33,591 nucleotides of DNA from Candidatus Altimarinota bacterium (GTDB lineage Bacteria; Patescibacteriota; Gracilibacteria; Absconditabacterales; Absconditicoccaceae), in contig JALTWR010000028.1 in assembly GCA_027046965.1 (NCBI GenBank), positions 1-33,591 of the forward strand, read 5' to 3'. Below, piece after piece: positions 1 through 10,439 of this stretch. The notes under the pieces are model-generated. The model saw nothing but the letters and a program-made list of their open reading frames with translations, made no database searches and was not told where the DNA came from. The position numbers were made by a program, and so were the translations under genes. The first letter of the stretch is position 1; every line of letters starts with the position of its first letter.

Positions 1-1853
1 AAAAAGATCAGCAAAAACTTACTCCTAAGCCTAAAAAAGAGTCTTCTAGACCTACTCCATCTAAACCAAAACAAGCTCCTTCAACTTCGCAAACTTTAGT
101 AAAAAAGAGTGAGATTGAAATATGAGACTCGATTACTGTCAAGGAATTTTCTGAAAAGAGTGGTATTCCTCTTAATGAGGTAATGAAAACTCTTTTAAAA
201 AACAAGATAATATTAGCTGCTAATGCTGATATGGACTGGGAAACAGCTTCACTGATTTGAGAAGAGTTAGGAGTAGTTGTTAAGAAAAAAGCCTCTGGAC
301 TAGATGTTGATGCGGTTTTAGAAGGAGACCTGGAAAAAATATTGGCACAAGATAAAGAAGCTGAGAGGCTTGAAATCAGACCTCCTATCGTCACTGTAAT
401 GGGGCATGTAGACCATGGTAAAACTAAGCTATTGGATTACATTAGAAGTACAAATTTGGTAGATAAGGAAGCAGGAGGTATTACACAATCTATATGAGCT
501 TCACAAGTTGAATTAGATGGCAAAAAAATAACTTTTGTGGATACACCTGGACATGAGCTTTTTACTTCTCTTAGAGCAAGATGAGCTAAGATAACCGACA
601 TTGCTATTATTGTAGTAGCAGCTGATGAATGAGTAAAGGAACAAACCAAAGAAGCAGTGGCTCATGCCAAAGAGGCTGGTGTTCCCATTATAGTAGCTAT
701 TACCAAAATTGATAAGCCAGAAGCAAATGTAGAAATGGTTAAATCACAATTATCTGAGATAGAGCTTATACCAGAAGAGTGGGGAGGAGATGTTCCAGTG
801 GTAGGTGTTTCTGCTATTACAGGAGAGGGAGTGCAAGATTTGTTAGAGACTATTCTTTTGCAAGCAGAGATTATGGAACTTAAATACAATCCTGATAGAG
901 CGGGGGTTGGAGTGATATTAGAATCTCAAAAGGATATAAAAAGAGGTGTTTTGGCGTCATTGATAGTAATGACAGGTAAACTTGAGGTAGGAGATGTGAT
1001 AGTTGCATACAATACTTATGGTAAGATTAGAAGGATGATAAACTGGAAATGAGAAGATGTAAAAATTGCTAAATGATGAGATCCTGTAATGATACTAGGT
1101 CTTTCGGATGTGCCAGAACCTGGTAGAATTGTAGAAGAAGTAAACACTGAGAAAGAGGCTCAAAAAAAGATAGCCCTTATCCAAGAAAAAGAAAATCAAA
1201 AAAAGCAAAAGGACGCTTTATCTAACTTTTTGACTCAGCTTAAGGAGAGTGACACGGCCTTGTTAAAGCTTATTTTGAAGGCGGACAGCTGGTGATCTTT
1301 GGAGGCTGTTAAATATGCACTCTCTAAGATTAAATTGCCAGAAAATGTGGAAATTAAAATAATTCATTCTGATGTTAGTGGTATATCCGACTCTGACATA
1401 GTATTGGCTGAGGCTTCATGAGCTTTTGTGATAGGATTTAACTCTCCTTTTGCTCCTTCTTTGAAAAAGAAAGCTGATAAATTATCAGTCCCTATCAGGA
1501 ATTTTAATATTATTTACGAACTTGTAGAATACATCGAGAGGGTGGCTTCAGGATTGGTCCAAAAAGAAGAAAAAGAGGAGGTTATAGGTGCTTTGGAGGT
1601 GTTGGCAGTATTTTATCGTAAATGATCAGATATGATTGTATGAGGTAAGGTAGTAGAAGGTAAATTGATAAATGGAGCTTATTTTAGGCTATATAGAGAT
1701 TGAGAGGAAATAGGAGGAGGAAAAATAACTTCACTAAAAAGAGAACAAGAGAATGTAAACGAAGTGTCTCAGTGATATGAGTGTTGAGTGAGAGTAAAAG
1801 TCAATAAAAAAATCCAACCAGGGGACAAAATGGAGGTATATATTTATGTTTAG
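1..1853 (+). CDS. infB: translation initiation factor IF-2, 5' end cut by the window
   Basis: GTPase that brings initiator fMet-tRNA to the 30S subunit and promotes subunit joining in the cytoplasm. The reading frame is open from base 3 to TAG at 1851-1853, with UGA read as Gly. The visible part starts in a Lys/Pro/Ser/Gln-rich linker, then the IF2_N-like segment ([12 protein letters not shown]), then the G domain with P-loop GHVDHGKT near 400-425, switch II VDTPGHE near 540, and the NKID-equivalent TKID near 700, then domains II to IV. TGA at 495-497 (GGITQSI-G-A), 582-584 (RAR-G-AK) and 630-632 (ADE-G-V) all fall on glycines invariant in IF-2. This is the strongest single proof of the recoding. 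The N-terminus lies outside the window. Confidence 0.98.
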
Positions 1854-1924
1854 ATTTGATTTGCGAATGTCTTTGAATAAAATAAGCCTACCCAAATTTT
1901 TATATAGATAAATAACAAATCGAG

Positions 1925-2893
1925 ATGGAAAATAAAAAGTGAGGATTTGCACAACTACTGTATATGGGAATATTTTTGAATGTAGCCTTGTTAATATTAA
2001 GTGGAATTATACTTTACAAGGTTAAGATAATCAAAGAGGAGGTAAAACAAATAAAAGCTATATCATTGTGGCAGTATGGAGGGGATTATAAATTGGCTAA
2101 AACTTTTTTTGAGAGTGAGCAATTTAAAAAGCAAGCACAAGAAGGGATAAAACAAGCTCTTAAAAGTATTGGAGTAGAGGTTCCATGAGATACTGGTGCA
2201 TCAGGGCAAGCTGATTCTGCTCAAGCTCAACCAGAAGCAGCTCAAGTTGAAGTGGAAAAAGTAAAGCAAAAGCTACAGGGGCTTTTCCCTCAGGGAGAAT
2301 TTAATGGAGGAGTTCTATCTCCAGAGCAGCTTTCCGAAGTGTTTGCAGATATTGAGCTAAAAGGAAATAGTAATGCACCTGTTGTATGGTTAGAGTATTC
2401 TGATTTGGAATGTCCATTTTGTGCTAGGCTTCATAATCAATGAACTGTAAAGCAAGTTTTGGACAAATATGGTGACCAAATAGCTTATGGACTTAAGCAT
2501 TTCCCATTAGGTTTTCATGAAAAAGCATTCCCAGCGGCACAAATAATGGAGTGTACAAGGGATAAATTGGGTAAGGATATGTTTTACAAATTGGAAGAAG
2601 GAACTTTTGCTAGCAAGGATCCTTCGGCTGAAAACATGTACAATTTGTTAAAGCAATATGGAGCTACTGATCAACAAATAGAGGATATAAAACTTTGTGT
2701 TCAAAGCGGTGAATATGATGAAAAAATTAGGGCAAATCAAGCTGAATGAGCGGATGTATTTGGAGTTAGAGGGACTCCTGGAAATGTTATAATTGATACT
2801 CGTACTGGTAAATGGATTTTGATACCAGGAGCTTATCCAGCTCAAGCATTTGAAATCGTTGTTGATAGCTTCCTTAGTGGATGAGAACAATAA
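1925..2893 (+). CDS. membrane-anchored DsbA/DsbG-like thiol:disulfide oxidoreductase
   Basis: 322 residues with UGA as Gly. One N-terminal membrane segment (about residues 10-32) is followed by a charged, Ala/Gln-rich linker (about 80-115) and then a thioredoxin-fold DsbA-like domain. The active site is ECPFC with cysteines 163 and 166, and the cis-proline loop RGTP is at residue 285. These are the two hallmarks of the DsbA/DsbG/Thioredoxin_4 group. It probably forms or isomerises disulfides outside the membrane, where the Cys-rich secreted proteins encoded further along would be substrates (inference). The start ATG at 1925 is the first after infB and gives the membrane anchor; the next ATG (1964) would cut into the helix. 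It lies 71 bases after infB and is followed by a terminator. Confidence 0.92.
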
Positions 2894-2918
2894 GATATTT
2901 TGTTTCCTTAAGTTTTGA

Positions 2919-2944
2919 GCCTGCCCATAGCGGCGGGCTTTTTT
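2919..2944 (+). terminator. rho-independent terminator after the DsbA-like gene
   Basis: A seven-base-pair stem (2919-2925 with 2932-2938, one G-T pair, GC-rich) and a six-base loop are followed by a T run at 2939-2944. The T run touches the stop codon of the convergent K+ channel gene (TAA on the minus strand at 2943-2945). On the minus strand the stem is not followed by a good T run, so it mainly serves the plus strand. Confidence 0.8.
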
Positions 2945-3788
2945 ATAATCTTGCTCCGCACCAATTGCAATAACTAGCTTCTGGAGGATTGGATTTGTGG
3001 CATTGTGGGCATTTTTTGCCGTGCTTGTCTAGCCAAAGTTGTCTTTTGATTCTATCTGTACTCTCTAAAAATATAACCACAGTGAGGGAGGAAAGTATAG
3101 CAATCATTACAGGGCCTAAAAGCATTATAATACCAGCGAACAATCTTCACCAGCTGGTAATAGGGACAATATCTCCATATCCAAGTCCCGTCATCGTAAC
3201 CAAGCCCCACCATATTGCGTCTGGTAGGGAGGCAAATTGGGAGTTAAAGGGGCTTTCTACAATATAGGTCATAGTGGAAATTATTAAAAGTGTAGTTAAC
3301 ATCAACAAAAATATAGCAGCATATTCTGAGCGATGCTTTAAAATTCCATGCCAGAGCTTGGTTAATAACGGAGTATGATCAAAGATCGAAAACATCCTGA
3401 AAACCCTAAAACTTCTCAATAGCGGAAAGTAAGGATGATAAGTTGTGCCTATTAATCCCCGTATAACAAATAAAGGGGCGAATGATAAAAGATCTAATAT
3501 ATTTAGAAAGCTAAATACAAATTGTTTTTTATCTTGTGCTTTGGTAAATCTATAAATATATTCTGCTCCAAACAAAGAAGCTATTACAAAATCTATGGAA
3601 AATATGAAGTGCTGATAGTTTGCTTTTATTTCAGGTATACTTTCCAACATCATCAAAACTATAGAAACAACAACTCCTGTCACGATTATAGTATCTATAA
3701 TGTGAGTTTCTTGTTTGGACAGAGGCACCATATAACTAAAAGGGTTGTAAGATTTGGGAGGATGGATTTTTTTGAATAATTTGAGCAT
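2943..3788 (-). CDS. voltage-gated potassium channel with C-terminal zinc ribbon
   Basis: 281 residues. It has six membrane segments: S1 about 30-50, S2 62-82, S3 90-109, a short S4 with three spaced arginines (LLRSFRVFRMF) about 123-137, S5 155-177, S6 215-242. A pore loop with the selectivity filter TGLGYGD lies near 200. UGA codes the glycine that starts GRLFAG just after the filter, the usual residue in this family. The C-terminus has two CxxC pairs (CPQC and CNWC, about 260-281) forming a zinc ribbon in the cytoplasm, perhaps a regulatory or assembly module. It follows the permease gene by 17 bases on the same strand, so the two are probably cotranscribed. Ion conduction is inferred from the filter. 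Confidence 0.93.
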
Positions 3789-3805
3789 TGGTGGTAATTA
3801 ATAAT

Positions 3806-5560
3806 TTAGATAATAAGTCTTACTCAGCCTAATTCTTCGATTTTGTAAGGGAACTTGTTGCCAGGTGAACCAATAAACATAAAATTAATAGGTATTTTCC
3901 ATTGTTTTGATAGTTGTTTAATAAGCTTTGGTCCAAATTCTCACGGGATTTCTACAAATTCTATTTCCAGTTCAGGATACATTTTATCTAGCACTCTAAG
4001 ATCCCTCTTGAATGATTCTGGAACTTTTTCTCCTGGCTTTACTACACTTACGATTTTTACCTTTTTTGTGTGTTCATTGTTTAAGATGTATAAAATTACT
4101 TTGTTCAAAGTGGCTATATCGTCTCCTTTGGTGAAATATACAAATTCTTGTTTTTTTATGTTTTCTATAGCAGAGGTAATATAGTCGTTGATTTTAAAAA
4201 ATATGTTTTTTATGTATCAAAAGGTAGCTTGAGCAGTGGTTAGTAAAAACCTAAGTAAGGCAACTCTGTTTAACATTATCATCACTAGCGTTAAGGCAGG
4301 AATGAAATAATACAAAAATATTACAATATTTGGCGGCTGACCAGGGTCAGATGGTTTGATCAATATTTGACCTATTAAAGCTAAGGTAACTCATATCAAT
4401 GCTATTGCTAGAGATATTGGTCAAGCCCTTTCGGGTCTGGGTAGGGAAGCACGCTTGACCTTCAAAAGTATATTGGATATAGCAAAAAGTCCCATTACTG
4501 CCAAAAATGATATAGTGTATACTCAAGCCAAGGTCTTAACTTCTCATTTTGATATGAGTAATATGGATATATTCAATAGTAAAAAACCCATTATTATCCA
4601 AGTGTTGGCTCAGTATTTGTTTTTTTTGAGCAAAAATTGTGGTAAAACACGATCAAGCGTCAATCTTTCAAGCAATCAAGACACCCCAATGTATGATGTT
4701 AATACTGCTCCAGAAAGTACCAATACTGCATCTATACTTACAAGGGTTGCCAGCCAGTTTCCTGCTGAAATTTGTCCCATATAAGATAGCAAAGTTGATC
4801 TATGATGTTCTACTTCAGGGATGGGTATTAGAGCTAGTGCCAAAAAAGCCATTAGTGGATTCAATATACTTACCACAAGCCACATATTTCTTAAAGTTTT
4901 TGGAAATACTCCCTTTTTTTGTTCTTCTACGAAGTTAGCACTACTTTCAAATCATGATATTCCGAGCATTGAGGCTGCAAATCCAAAAAAAATGGCTAAC
5001 CATAAACTGCCTTGTGAAGGCTTAAATTGCCAATTTTGCAAAAAAATATCCCATCAGTGGGTGATTATGTAAGTTATACTCAAAGTTGCCAATACAAACA
5101 TAATACTAAGGTGAAACAAGAATATGACAATTGCAACCTTTGCCGATTCTTTGATGCCAAATAAGGTTAATATAGCAAATAAGCTTAAAAGCACTATTGT
5201 AGCTAGTATGACAGGTAGAGAAGGAACTAATGTCTGTAGATAGTGCATAGCCTCATTTCAGCTTATTACAGCAGTTGCCATATATGAAAGAACAGTTAAC
5301 GTAGCTGCCAAAGACGCTAATGACTTGGAAGTGGTATTGAGCAATGCATTGTATACTCAACCATTAAGAGGCAAAGCTCCAACAACTTCTCCATAAATTT
5401 TTCTGAAAGCATATAAAACAATAACTACAATCAAAAGTGTAATCCATGCATAAGGTCAAGCAAAAATAATGGCTAATGCAGCCACATAAAGAACTGATGA
5501 GCTAATATCATTTCAACTTATGGCCGTTGCAGCCAGTTCTCAGAGTTTTGTTTTTTTCAT
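3806..5560 (-). CDS. APC-family amino acid permease with C-terminal soluble domain
   Basis: 584 residues. The first roughly 430 are membrane segments of the amino acid-polyamine-organocation family: an N-terminal glycine-rich GNDISSSV stretch after ELAATAIS, and the family's VEEQKKG...PKTLRNMW loop. The last roughly 150 residues are a soluble alpha/beta domain (segments such as KVKIVSVV, LEIEFVEIP, NFMFIGSPG) that may resemble the universal-stress-like tails found on some permeases. I cannot place it more exactly. Several UGA glycines lie inside membrane helices. It probably imports amino acids, which fits an organism with few biosynthetic genes (inference). The start ATG at 5560 has no Shine-Dalgarno sequence. 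It heads a two-gene unit with the K+ channel. Confidence 0.9.
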
Positions 5561-5673
5561 GATTGTTGTAAAATATCATATATTTAATTTTATTGGTAAA
5601 GCTGTTGATTGTCAAAGTTTTCAAAGGTGTATAGTTGAAAATAGAAGGTAAAAATTTAAACTTAAAGTCAATT

Positions 5674-5679
5674 TATAAT
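5674..5679 (+). promoter_or_regulatory. candidate -10 box of the yidD-fmt gene
   Basis: A perfect TATAAT lies 14 bases before the GTG start at 5694, so the transcript would have almost no leader. No convincing -35 box is seen 16-18 bases upstream. The 133-base divergent gap between the permease and this gene holds nothing else I can name. Confidence 0.35.
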
Positions 5680-5693
5680 ATTGGTCTTTAAAA

Positions 5694-6929
5694 GTGTTGA
5701 AAAAGCTCAATGAGTACTTAGCATTACCCTTGCTGGGGTTAATACGTTTGTATCAATGGACCCTTTCTCCAGATAAAGGATTGCCTTCTTTGTGGCTAAA
5801 ATGAAAGGTGTGTTTACACCATCCTCATTGTAGTCAATATTCGATTGATGTTTTAAAAAGATATGGTTTTGTCCCAGGGGTAGCTTATGCTTTAGATAGA
5901 GTAATTAGTTGTAATCCTATGTCAGTTCGCAAATACCCAACTTTTGATGGTCAAAAAGCATATGATCCTCCTTTTTATAGAGTGGTGTTTTTTAGCTGAT
6001 CTCCTTTGGGAGAACCTTTTTTAAAGCAATTGTTTGATGATCCCAGGTTTGAAATTATGTGAGTAGTAAGTATGCCTCCAAAGCCAGTTTGAAGAGGGCA
6101 AAAAGTTCGTCCCAATACAGTTGCTCAATATGCTAAAAAATTATGAATTTCAAATATTCAGACCCCTTCTAAGCTGTGATTAAAAGCCTCTGAAGGTGTG
6201 CAATTTTATTCTTGGCTTAAAAAGTTAGATCCAGATTTTTTGGTAGTTGTGGCTTATGGGAAAATTATACCCAAGCATATTTTGGATGCGGCTAAAATAG
6301 CTCCAATTAATGTACATTGAAGTTTGCTCCCTAAATATCGTTGAGCATCTCCTTTGCAGCAGGTGTTTTTAGATCAGGAAACCAAGACTGGGATTACAGT
6401 TATGAAAATGAATGAAAAGATGGATGAATGAGAAATTTTGGATAAATTTGAAGTTGCAATCCCCTTTGATTGGACAGTAGAAGACTTGATAAATTGGATA
6501 AAACAATATTGACCTAAGTTTTTGGCAGATACTTTGCGAAATTATGCAAAATGAGAAATCAAATCTGTGGTACAAAATAACACTGAAGCCACCTATACTA
6601 GTAAGATTAGTAAGGAAGATGGTCAAATTGATCCATGGACTTTGCCTTTGAATAAAATTTATGCCAAGTATAGAGCTTATAAAATCTGGCCTTGAATATG
6701 GTTTTTGTTGGATGGGGATTTTGTTCATAAAGATTTGTTGGTTAAAGTAGAAAAGCTGGAAGTTGACCAGAATGAATTTGAGAAATACAAAGATCTCCCT
6801 TTGATTGTAGATAAAATCCAGGGAAAACTAAATCCAGCTATTAGCTTATTGAGAGTAAAACCTGCTGGGAGGTCCAGTATGGATTTTGAAGATTTTAAAA
6901 GGTGATATCGGTTTTTACAAGTGACTTAG
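5694..6929 (+). CDS. fmt: YidD-methionyl-tRNA formyltransferase fusion protein
   Basis: 411 residues in one uninterrupted frame with UGA as Gly. Residues 1 to about 97 match YidD, the membrane-insertion efficiency factor ([12 protein letters not shown], then [11 protein letters not shown], then [10 protein letters not shown] and YDPP). The rest is Fmt, which formylates Met-tRNA for initiation: RVVFFSGSP, a GRGQ loop, catalytic N206 and H208 in NVHGSLLPKYRGASP, and the catalytic Asp in MDEGE. UGA codes conserved glycines in VHGSLLP and YRGASP. The junction is tight ([11 protein letters not shown]). No ATG lies near the start, and an in-frame TAA precedes it; GTG 5694 or TTG 5697 is likely. An internal GTG pair in RVV could start a separate Fmt. 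It is 11 bases upstream of pth. Confidence 0.9.
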
Positions 6930-6940
6930 TTGAAATGGAT

Positions 6941-7483
6941 ATGAAATTAGTAGTAGGCTTGGGCAATCCAGGTCACAAATATGAAAACACAAGACACAAT
7001 ATAGGTTTTGAGATTGTTGATTTATGGGCTGATGAAATATGAGCCACACAATTTTTGTTTGAAAAAAAATTTAATGCTTTGGTGGCAGTGTGAAATTTTA
7101 AAAAATGGAAATTGATATTTTTAAAACCTCAAACGTACATGAATCTTTCAGGGGACGCAGTAAGTAAAGCCTTGAATTTTTATAAGATTACGCCTGACCA
7201 GATGCTTGTCTCTCATGATGAGCTTGATTTACCTTTGGGAGAGATAAAACTTAAGCGAAATGGAGGTCACAATGGTCATAGAGGAGTTAAGGATGTTATT
7301 CAAAAAATTTGAGATAATAAATTTTGGAGACTAAAGATATGAATCTGAAGGCCTAGCAATCCAGAAATTGATATCATAAATCGGGTGTTGAGTAGGTTTT
7401 CTGATGAAGAAAAGCAGAAAATTTTTTCTCAAAAAAAGCTTTTAATGGGAAAGTTGGAAGAGTTTTTGAAATATTCTAATTAA
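6941..7483 (+). CDS. pth: peptidyl-tRNA hydrolase
   Basis: 180 residues, typical length. It releases tRNA from peptidyl-tRNA that drops off ribosomes. It opens with the family signature VVGLGNPG. Catalytic H19 lies in NTRHNIGF, N68 in YMNLSG and D93 in [10 protein letters not shown]; the GGHNGHRG loop follows. UGA is glycine at about six sites. ATG at 6941 puts the signature at residue 4 as in relatives; an in-frame ATG at 6935 would add two residues. It is likely cotranscribed with yidD-fmt, which also acts in translation. Confidence 0.97.
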
Positions 7484-7489
7484 ATGCTA

Positions 7490-7518
7490 TTGACTTTTGT
7501 TGTATAAGTATGTATGAT
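7490..7518 (+). promoter_or_regulatory. near-consensus sigma-70 promoter after pth
   Basis: TTGACT at 7490-7495, a 17-base spacer and TATGAT at 7513-7518. It begins a few bases after the pth stop. It would drive the downstream coiled-coil gene with a leader of about 150 bases, or a short transcript of its own. Confidence 0.6.
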
Positions 7519-7549
7519 AAAGATGGTTTATCTCTTTATTATTTTAATA

Positions 7550-7639
7550 ATGAATAAAGAATTTCCCGGAAGTGAATTAGTAGGTGTTTATAAATTTTCA
7601 TATCCCTTATCTTCAAGTTCATTAGATCCTTCCCAGTAG
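7550..7639 (+). CDS. possible 29-residue leader peptide
   Basis: ATG at 7550 to TAG at 7637-7639, beginning MNKEFPGSEL and ending SSSSLDPSQ. It sits between the strong promoter at 7490 and the next gene at 7676. There is no ribosome-binding sequence and no family I recognise. The sequence ATGCTTTTGGA occurs directly after it (7641) and again at the start of the next gene (7676), a short direct repeat. It could be a translated leader, a small protein or chance. Confidence 0.25.
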   Translation: MNKEFPGSELVGVYKFSYPLSSSSLDPSQ

Positions 7640-7675
7640 GATGCTTTTGGAATTATTTAAAAATTATATTTTGTG

Positions 7676-8695
7676 ATGCTTTTGGACATTTTTGATTTGG
7701 AATCAAGACCTGAAGAGCCTTGTTGGGAATGCCTAAAAGGCATATTTGTGCTTGGTCCTGGATGAGCTGAGGCATTAAACAGTAAGTCTCCATTTTGAGG
7801 TCATGAAGGTCTTGATCTTTCAACATGGAAAGGAAGAGATCCATTGCATATTTTTGCCACAATTTTGGAGTTTTTGGTTAGTACATTAAATCAAGAGGCA
7901 CGTCAATTTTGTGTTAAAACTGAATGAGAGATTTTTGAAGAAATATTGAATTCTTTCAGTTTTTTAGAGGGTTGATTAAGGACGACTATTTTAAGCAAAT
8001 TACAACAAAAGAGGGTAACATCTTGGAATAATCATCCTTTGAAAGCTGATAAGTATAAATTTATCGATGAGATCATAAAGGTAGTAAGTGATCCTTTGAA
8101 TTTAGAATATAATAATTTGCTTAGGCAGCTTTTAGAAGAACTTAAAAGGATAAAGCAAAATTATAGAGCAGAGAATGAAAATATAAAAAAAATCCAAAAA
8201 CATACCAGCGAGCAAATTTCATATTATTTGAATGAGGCTTCTAAGACATCTTTAAGAGTAAATGAAGTGATAGAATTCTTGCAAAAACAAAAACTAGATT
8301 TTCCAAGGTTATTTTATCTTTTGATGCTTTTTTGGTCTGATAAATATCAATCTGATAGGGTCAGGTCTATTTTGGGAAGTTCTTTAGAAATTTCGGAATT
8401 GGGAGAAAATTTTATGGATTTTGCAGTTGAACTATGAAAAAATTATTTTTTAAGAGTAAAAGTGGAGGATATCACAAGATCGGAAGAGTGAAATACCTAT
8501 GAGCTTGCGATCAAAGTTTTTATAGTTCAAGGCCTAGATGAGGGATTATCTCAAGAAACTCCTAACTATGAAGTTACATTGATTTTCCCCTTTGACAAGT
8601 TAGAAGAAATTTGGTTTATTAGACTCCCAGAACAACAACCCACATATTTGGAGGCCGATTTGCAAAGAATAGAAGAGGAAGCTGATGTTGCCTAA
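7676..8695 (+). CDS. unrecognised coiled-coil protein
   Basis: 339 residues with UGA as Gly; no signal peptide or membrane segment. The N-terminus is glycine-rich (about 25-50). A Lys/Glu-rich helical stretch likely to form a coiled coil spans about 140-200 (LEELKRIKQNYRAENENIKK). The C-terminal third is beta-like with alternating hydrophobic strands. I do not recognise the family. ATG 7676 is preferred; GTG 7673 is the only other start after an in-frame TAA at 7658. It has its own upstream promoter, and its stop lies three bases from the convergent ruvB stop. It could be a cytoplasmic structural or DNA-associated protein, but nothing shows this. Confidence 0.85.
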
Positions 8696-8698
8696 GGT

Positions 8699-9643
8699 TT
8701 ACTCACTAAGCATCCTTCCTTGTGGGGTTTTTTGAATTAATCATAGCTTTAGTAACAAGGGCTCAATATCTTCTTCTACTGATTTTTCATTTACTCCAAG
8801 TTTTAAGGCAATCGTTTTAAGTCCTACTGGTTTACCGTTAGCTTCTTGAAGAATTTGCAGGTATAATTTGTGTATCGGAGATAATCATCATTTTTCTAGT
8901 TTAGCCCAATTTTTAAACTCTTCTCGTTTGGTATTATCTAAATTAGAATCCTTATGGTATGATATCAAAAAATCTTTAAGCTGGATAGTAAAATTACTTA
9001 TTTCTCTGGGGGTATCTAGTATCATCTCTACCATATTTTTGAGTATTGATGGAGTTGTATTTATCCCATTCATTGCTAGATATCTTTTTAGTATTTTCTG
9101 TTTTTGGGTATCTGTATAGGGTTGGAAGTGAAATTTGTAGACAAATCTGTTTTTCAAGGGGGATGATAAAGATTCTAGTTTAGTTGTTGCACCAATTAAG
9201 GTAAAGGGAGATATATCAACTCTAATATTGCCTCCTTCTGGCATTACCATATCAATAGCAAAGTCTTCCATGGCAATATAAAGGATCTCTTCAATAGTGG
9301 GTTTAAGTCTGTGTATTTCATCAATAAAAAGGATATCTTTTTCTTCCAATGAGGTAAGGATGCTGATTAGCTCTGCTGGTTTGGATATTGCATATCAGGT
9401 GATTATTTTAATTTGTACCCCCAGTTCTTTAGCTATTATTTGGGCAATTGTTGTTTTGCCAAAGCCAGATGGGCCTGAAAATAGTATGTGACCAATAGGT
9501 AGTCCTGTTTTTTGAGAAGATATTATGGCGCTTTTAAGAGCCTTTTTTATATCATCTTGTCCTATAAATTCATCAAATCTTGTGGGTCTAAAGTTGTTTC
9601 CAGTTTTAATTAGTTTTTGTGTTTTTATCTTTTTTACTTCCAT
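8699..9643 (-). CDS. ruvB: Holliday junction branch migration helicase RuvB
   Basis: 314 residues, slightly short for RuvB (about 330-350). It is a AAA+ motor that drives branch migration with RuvA. Walker A GPSGFGKT is at 57-64, Walker B IDEIH at 107-111, sensor 1 GATTK follows, and SPLKNRF carries the arginine finger. The C-terminal winged helix ends in TPQGRMLSE, the family's TPRGR motif. UGA glycines lie at the ITGYAI, KGLSP and KLGLIQ positions. It is a single gene, divergent from hrcA and convergent with the coiled-coil gene. No ruvA or ruvC is in the window. Confidence 0.97.
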
Positions 9644-9715
9644 AGACTTTAATAGTAGTGATTTAATAATTTTAGGGTACGTTTTTTTCTTGAAAAGTCA
9701 ACTTAAAAGGTTATT

Positions 9716-9734
9716 ATAGCATATAGTAAGCTAT
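9716..9734. repeat. small inverted repeat before hrcA, possible operator
   Basis: ATAGC (9716-9720) and GCTAT (9730-9734) are separated by nine bases and overlap the first possible hrcA ATG at 9733. The nine-base spacing recalls the CIRCE element bound by HrcA, but the arms do not match the CIRCE consensus and are only five bases long. It could be an autoregulatory site or chance. Confidence 0.25.
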
Positions 9735-10437
9735 GGTGATATTTAAATTTCAATCTATTTCAACGATGCTTGATCACAAAATTTTAGGGTTGTTAGAGTT
9801 GGTAGTAGAGAGCTATATTGAAAAATGAGAGCCCATTTGATCAAAATTTCTTAATACCTTAAATTACCAGAGTTGGGCACCTTCAACTCTTAGAAAATAT
9901 TTAAAGGTATTAGAGGATGAGGAATTTGTGTATCAACCATATCATAGTGCCGGAAGAATTCCAACTCTAAAATGATGGGAATTTTATGTTCAAAGAATTT
10001 TAGAAGATGTTGAAACACCTCAGAATGATATTTTAAGAGCTAGAAGTCAGATCAAAGACCTTGTAGAGATGTTAGGAAGTTTAGTAAAGTGAGTTGTGGT
10101 ATGATTTATTGATGGAGACGATTATCATTATTTGTGAATTCAAAATCTTTTGTCTCATCCTACTTTTTTGGATGAACTTGAAACTGTTCAACAGATTGTA
10201 GGGCGAATAGAATCCAAAAAAATTATTGATATGCTCAAGAAAAAAGATATAAAAAGACAACAAGTTAATTATTCTTTTGTTAGTATCAAGGAAGGAAAGC
10301 TTGTGTCGATATTTACTATAAAAATCCCGTTTGGCTGAAGGGAGGGGATTGTGGCAGTGATTTCTCCTGTAAGGACCAATTATAGGCACAATCTGGGGAT
10401 TCTTAAAAAATTATTAGAAGTATATAATTTAGCTTAG
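9733..10437 (+). CDS. hrcA: compact heat-shock repressor HrcA
   Basis: 234 residues, much shorter than usual HrcA (about 340). The N-terminal winged helix is clear: ESYIEKGEPIGSKFL, then APSTLRKYLKVLEDEEFV, then the signature HSAGRIPTLKGWEFYV. UGA supplies the conserved glycines of EKGEPIG and of LKGW. The C-terminus keeps the family's end (VISPVRTNYRHNLGILKKLL). The middle GAF-like dimerisation part is reduced to about 110 residues. ATG 9733 and ATG 9766 are in the same frame; 9766 starts nearer to the conserved region, and neither has a Shine-Dalgarno sequence. No grpE, dnaK or groEL gene and no recognisable CIRCE site is in the window, so the targets are unknown. Confidence 0.9.
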
Positions 10438-10439
10438 TG

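Noticed and set aside
8477-8488. Twelve bases equal to the start of a common sequencing adapter (AGATCGGAAGAG)
   Set aside because: It lies in frame inside an intact gene, the following bases do not continue as adapter, and the protein reads on; probably chance.
9644-9732. CIRCE element before hrcA
   Set aside because: No TTAGCACTC/GAGTGCTAA arms are present; only a five-base inverted repeat is seen.
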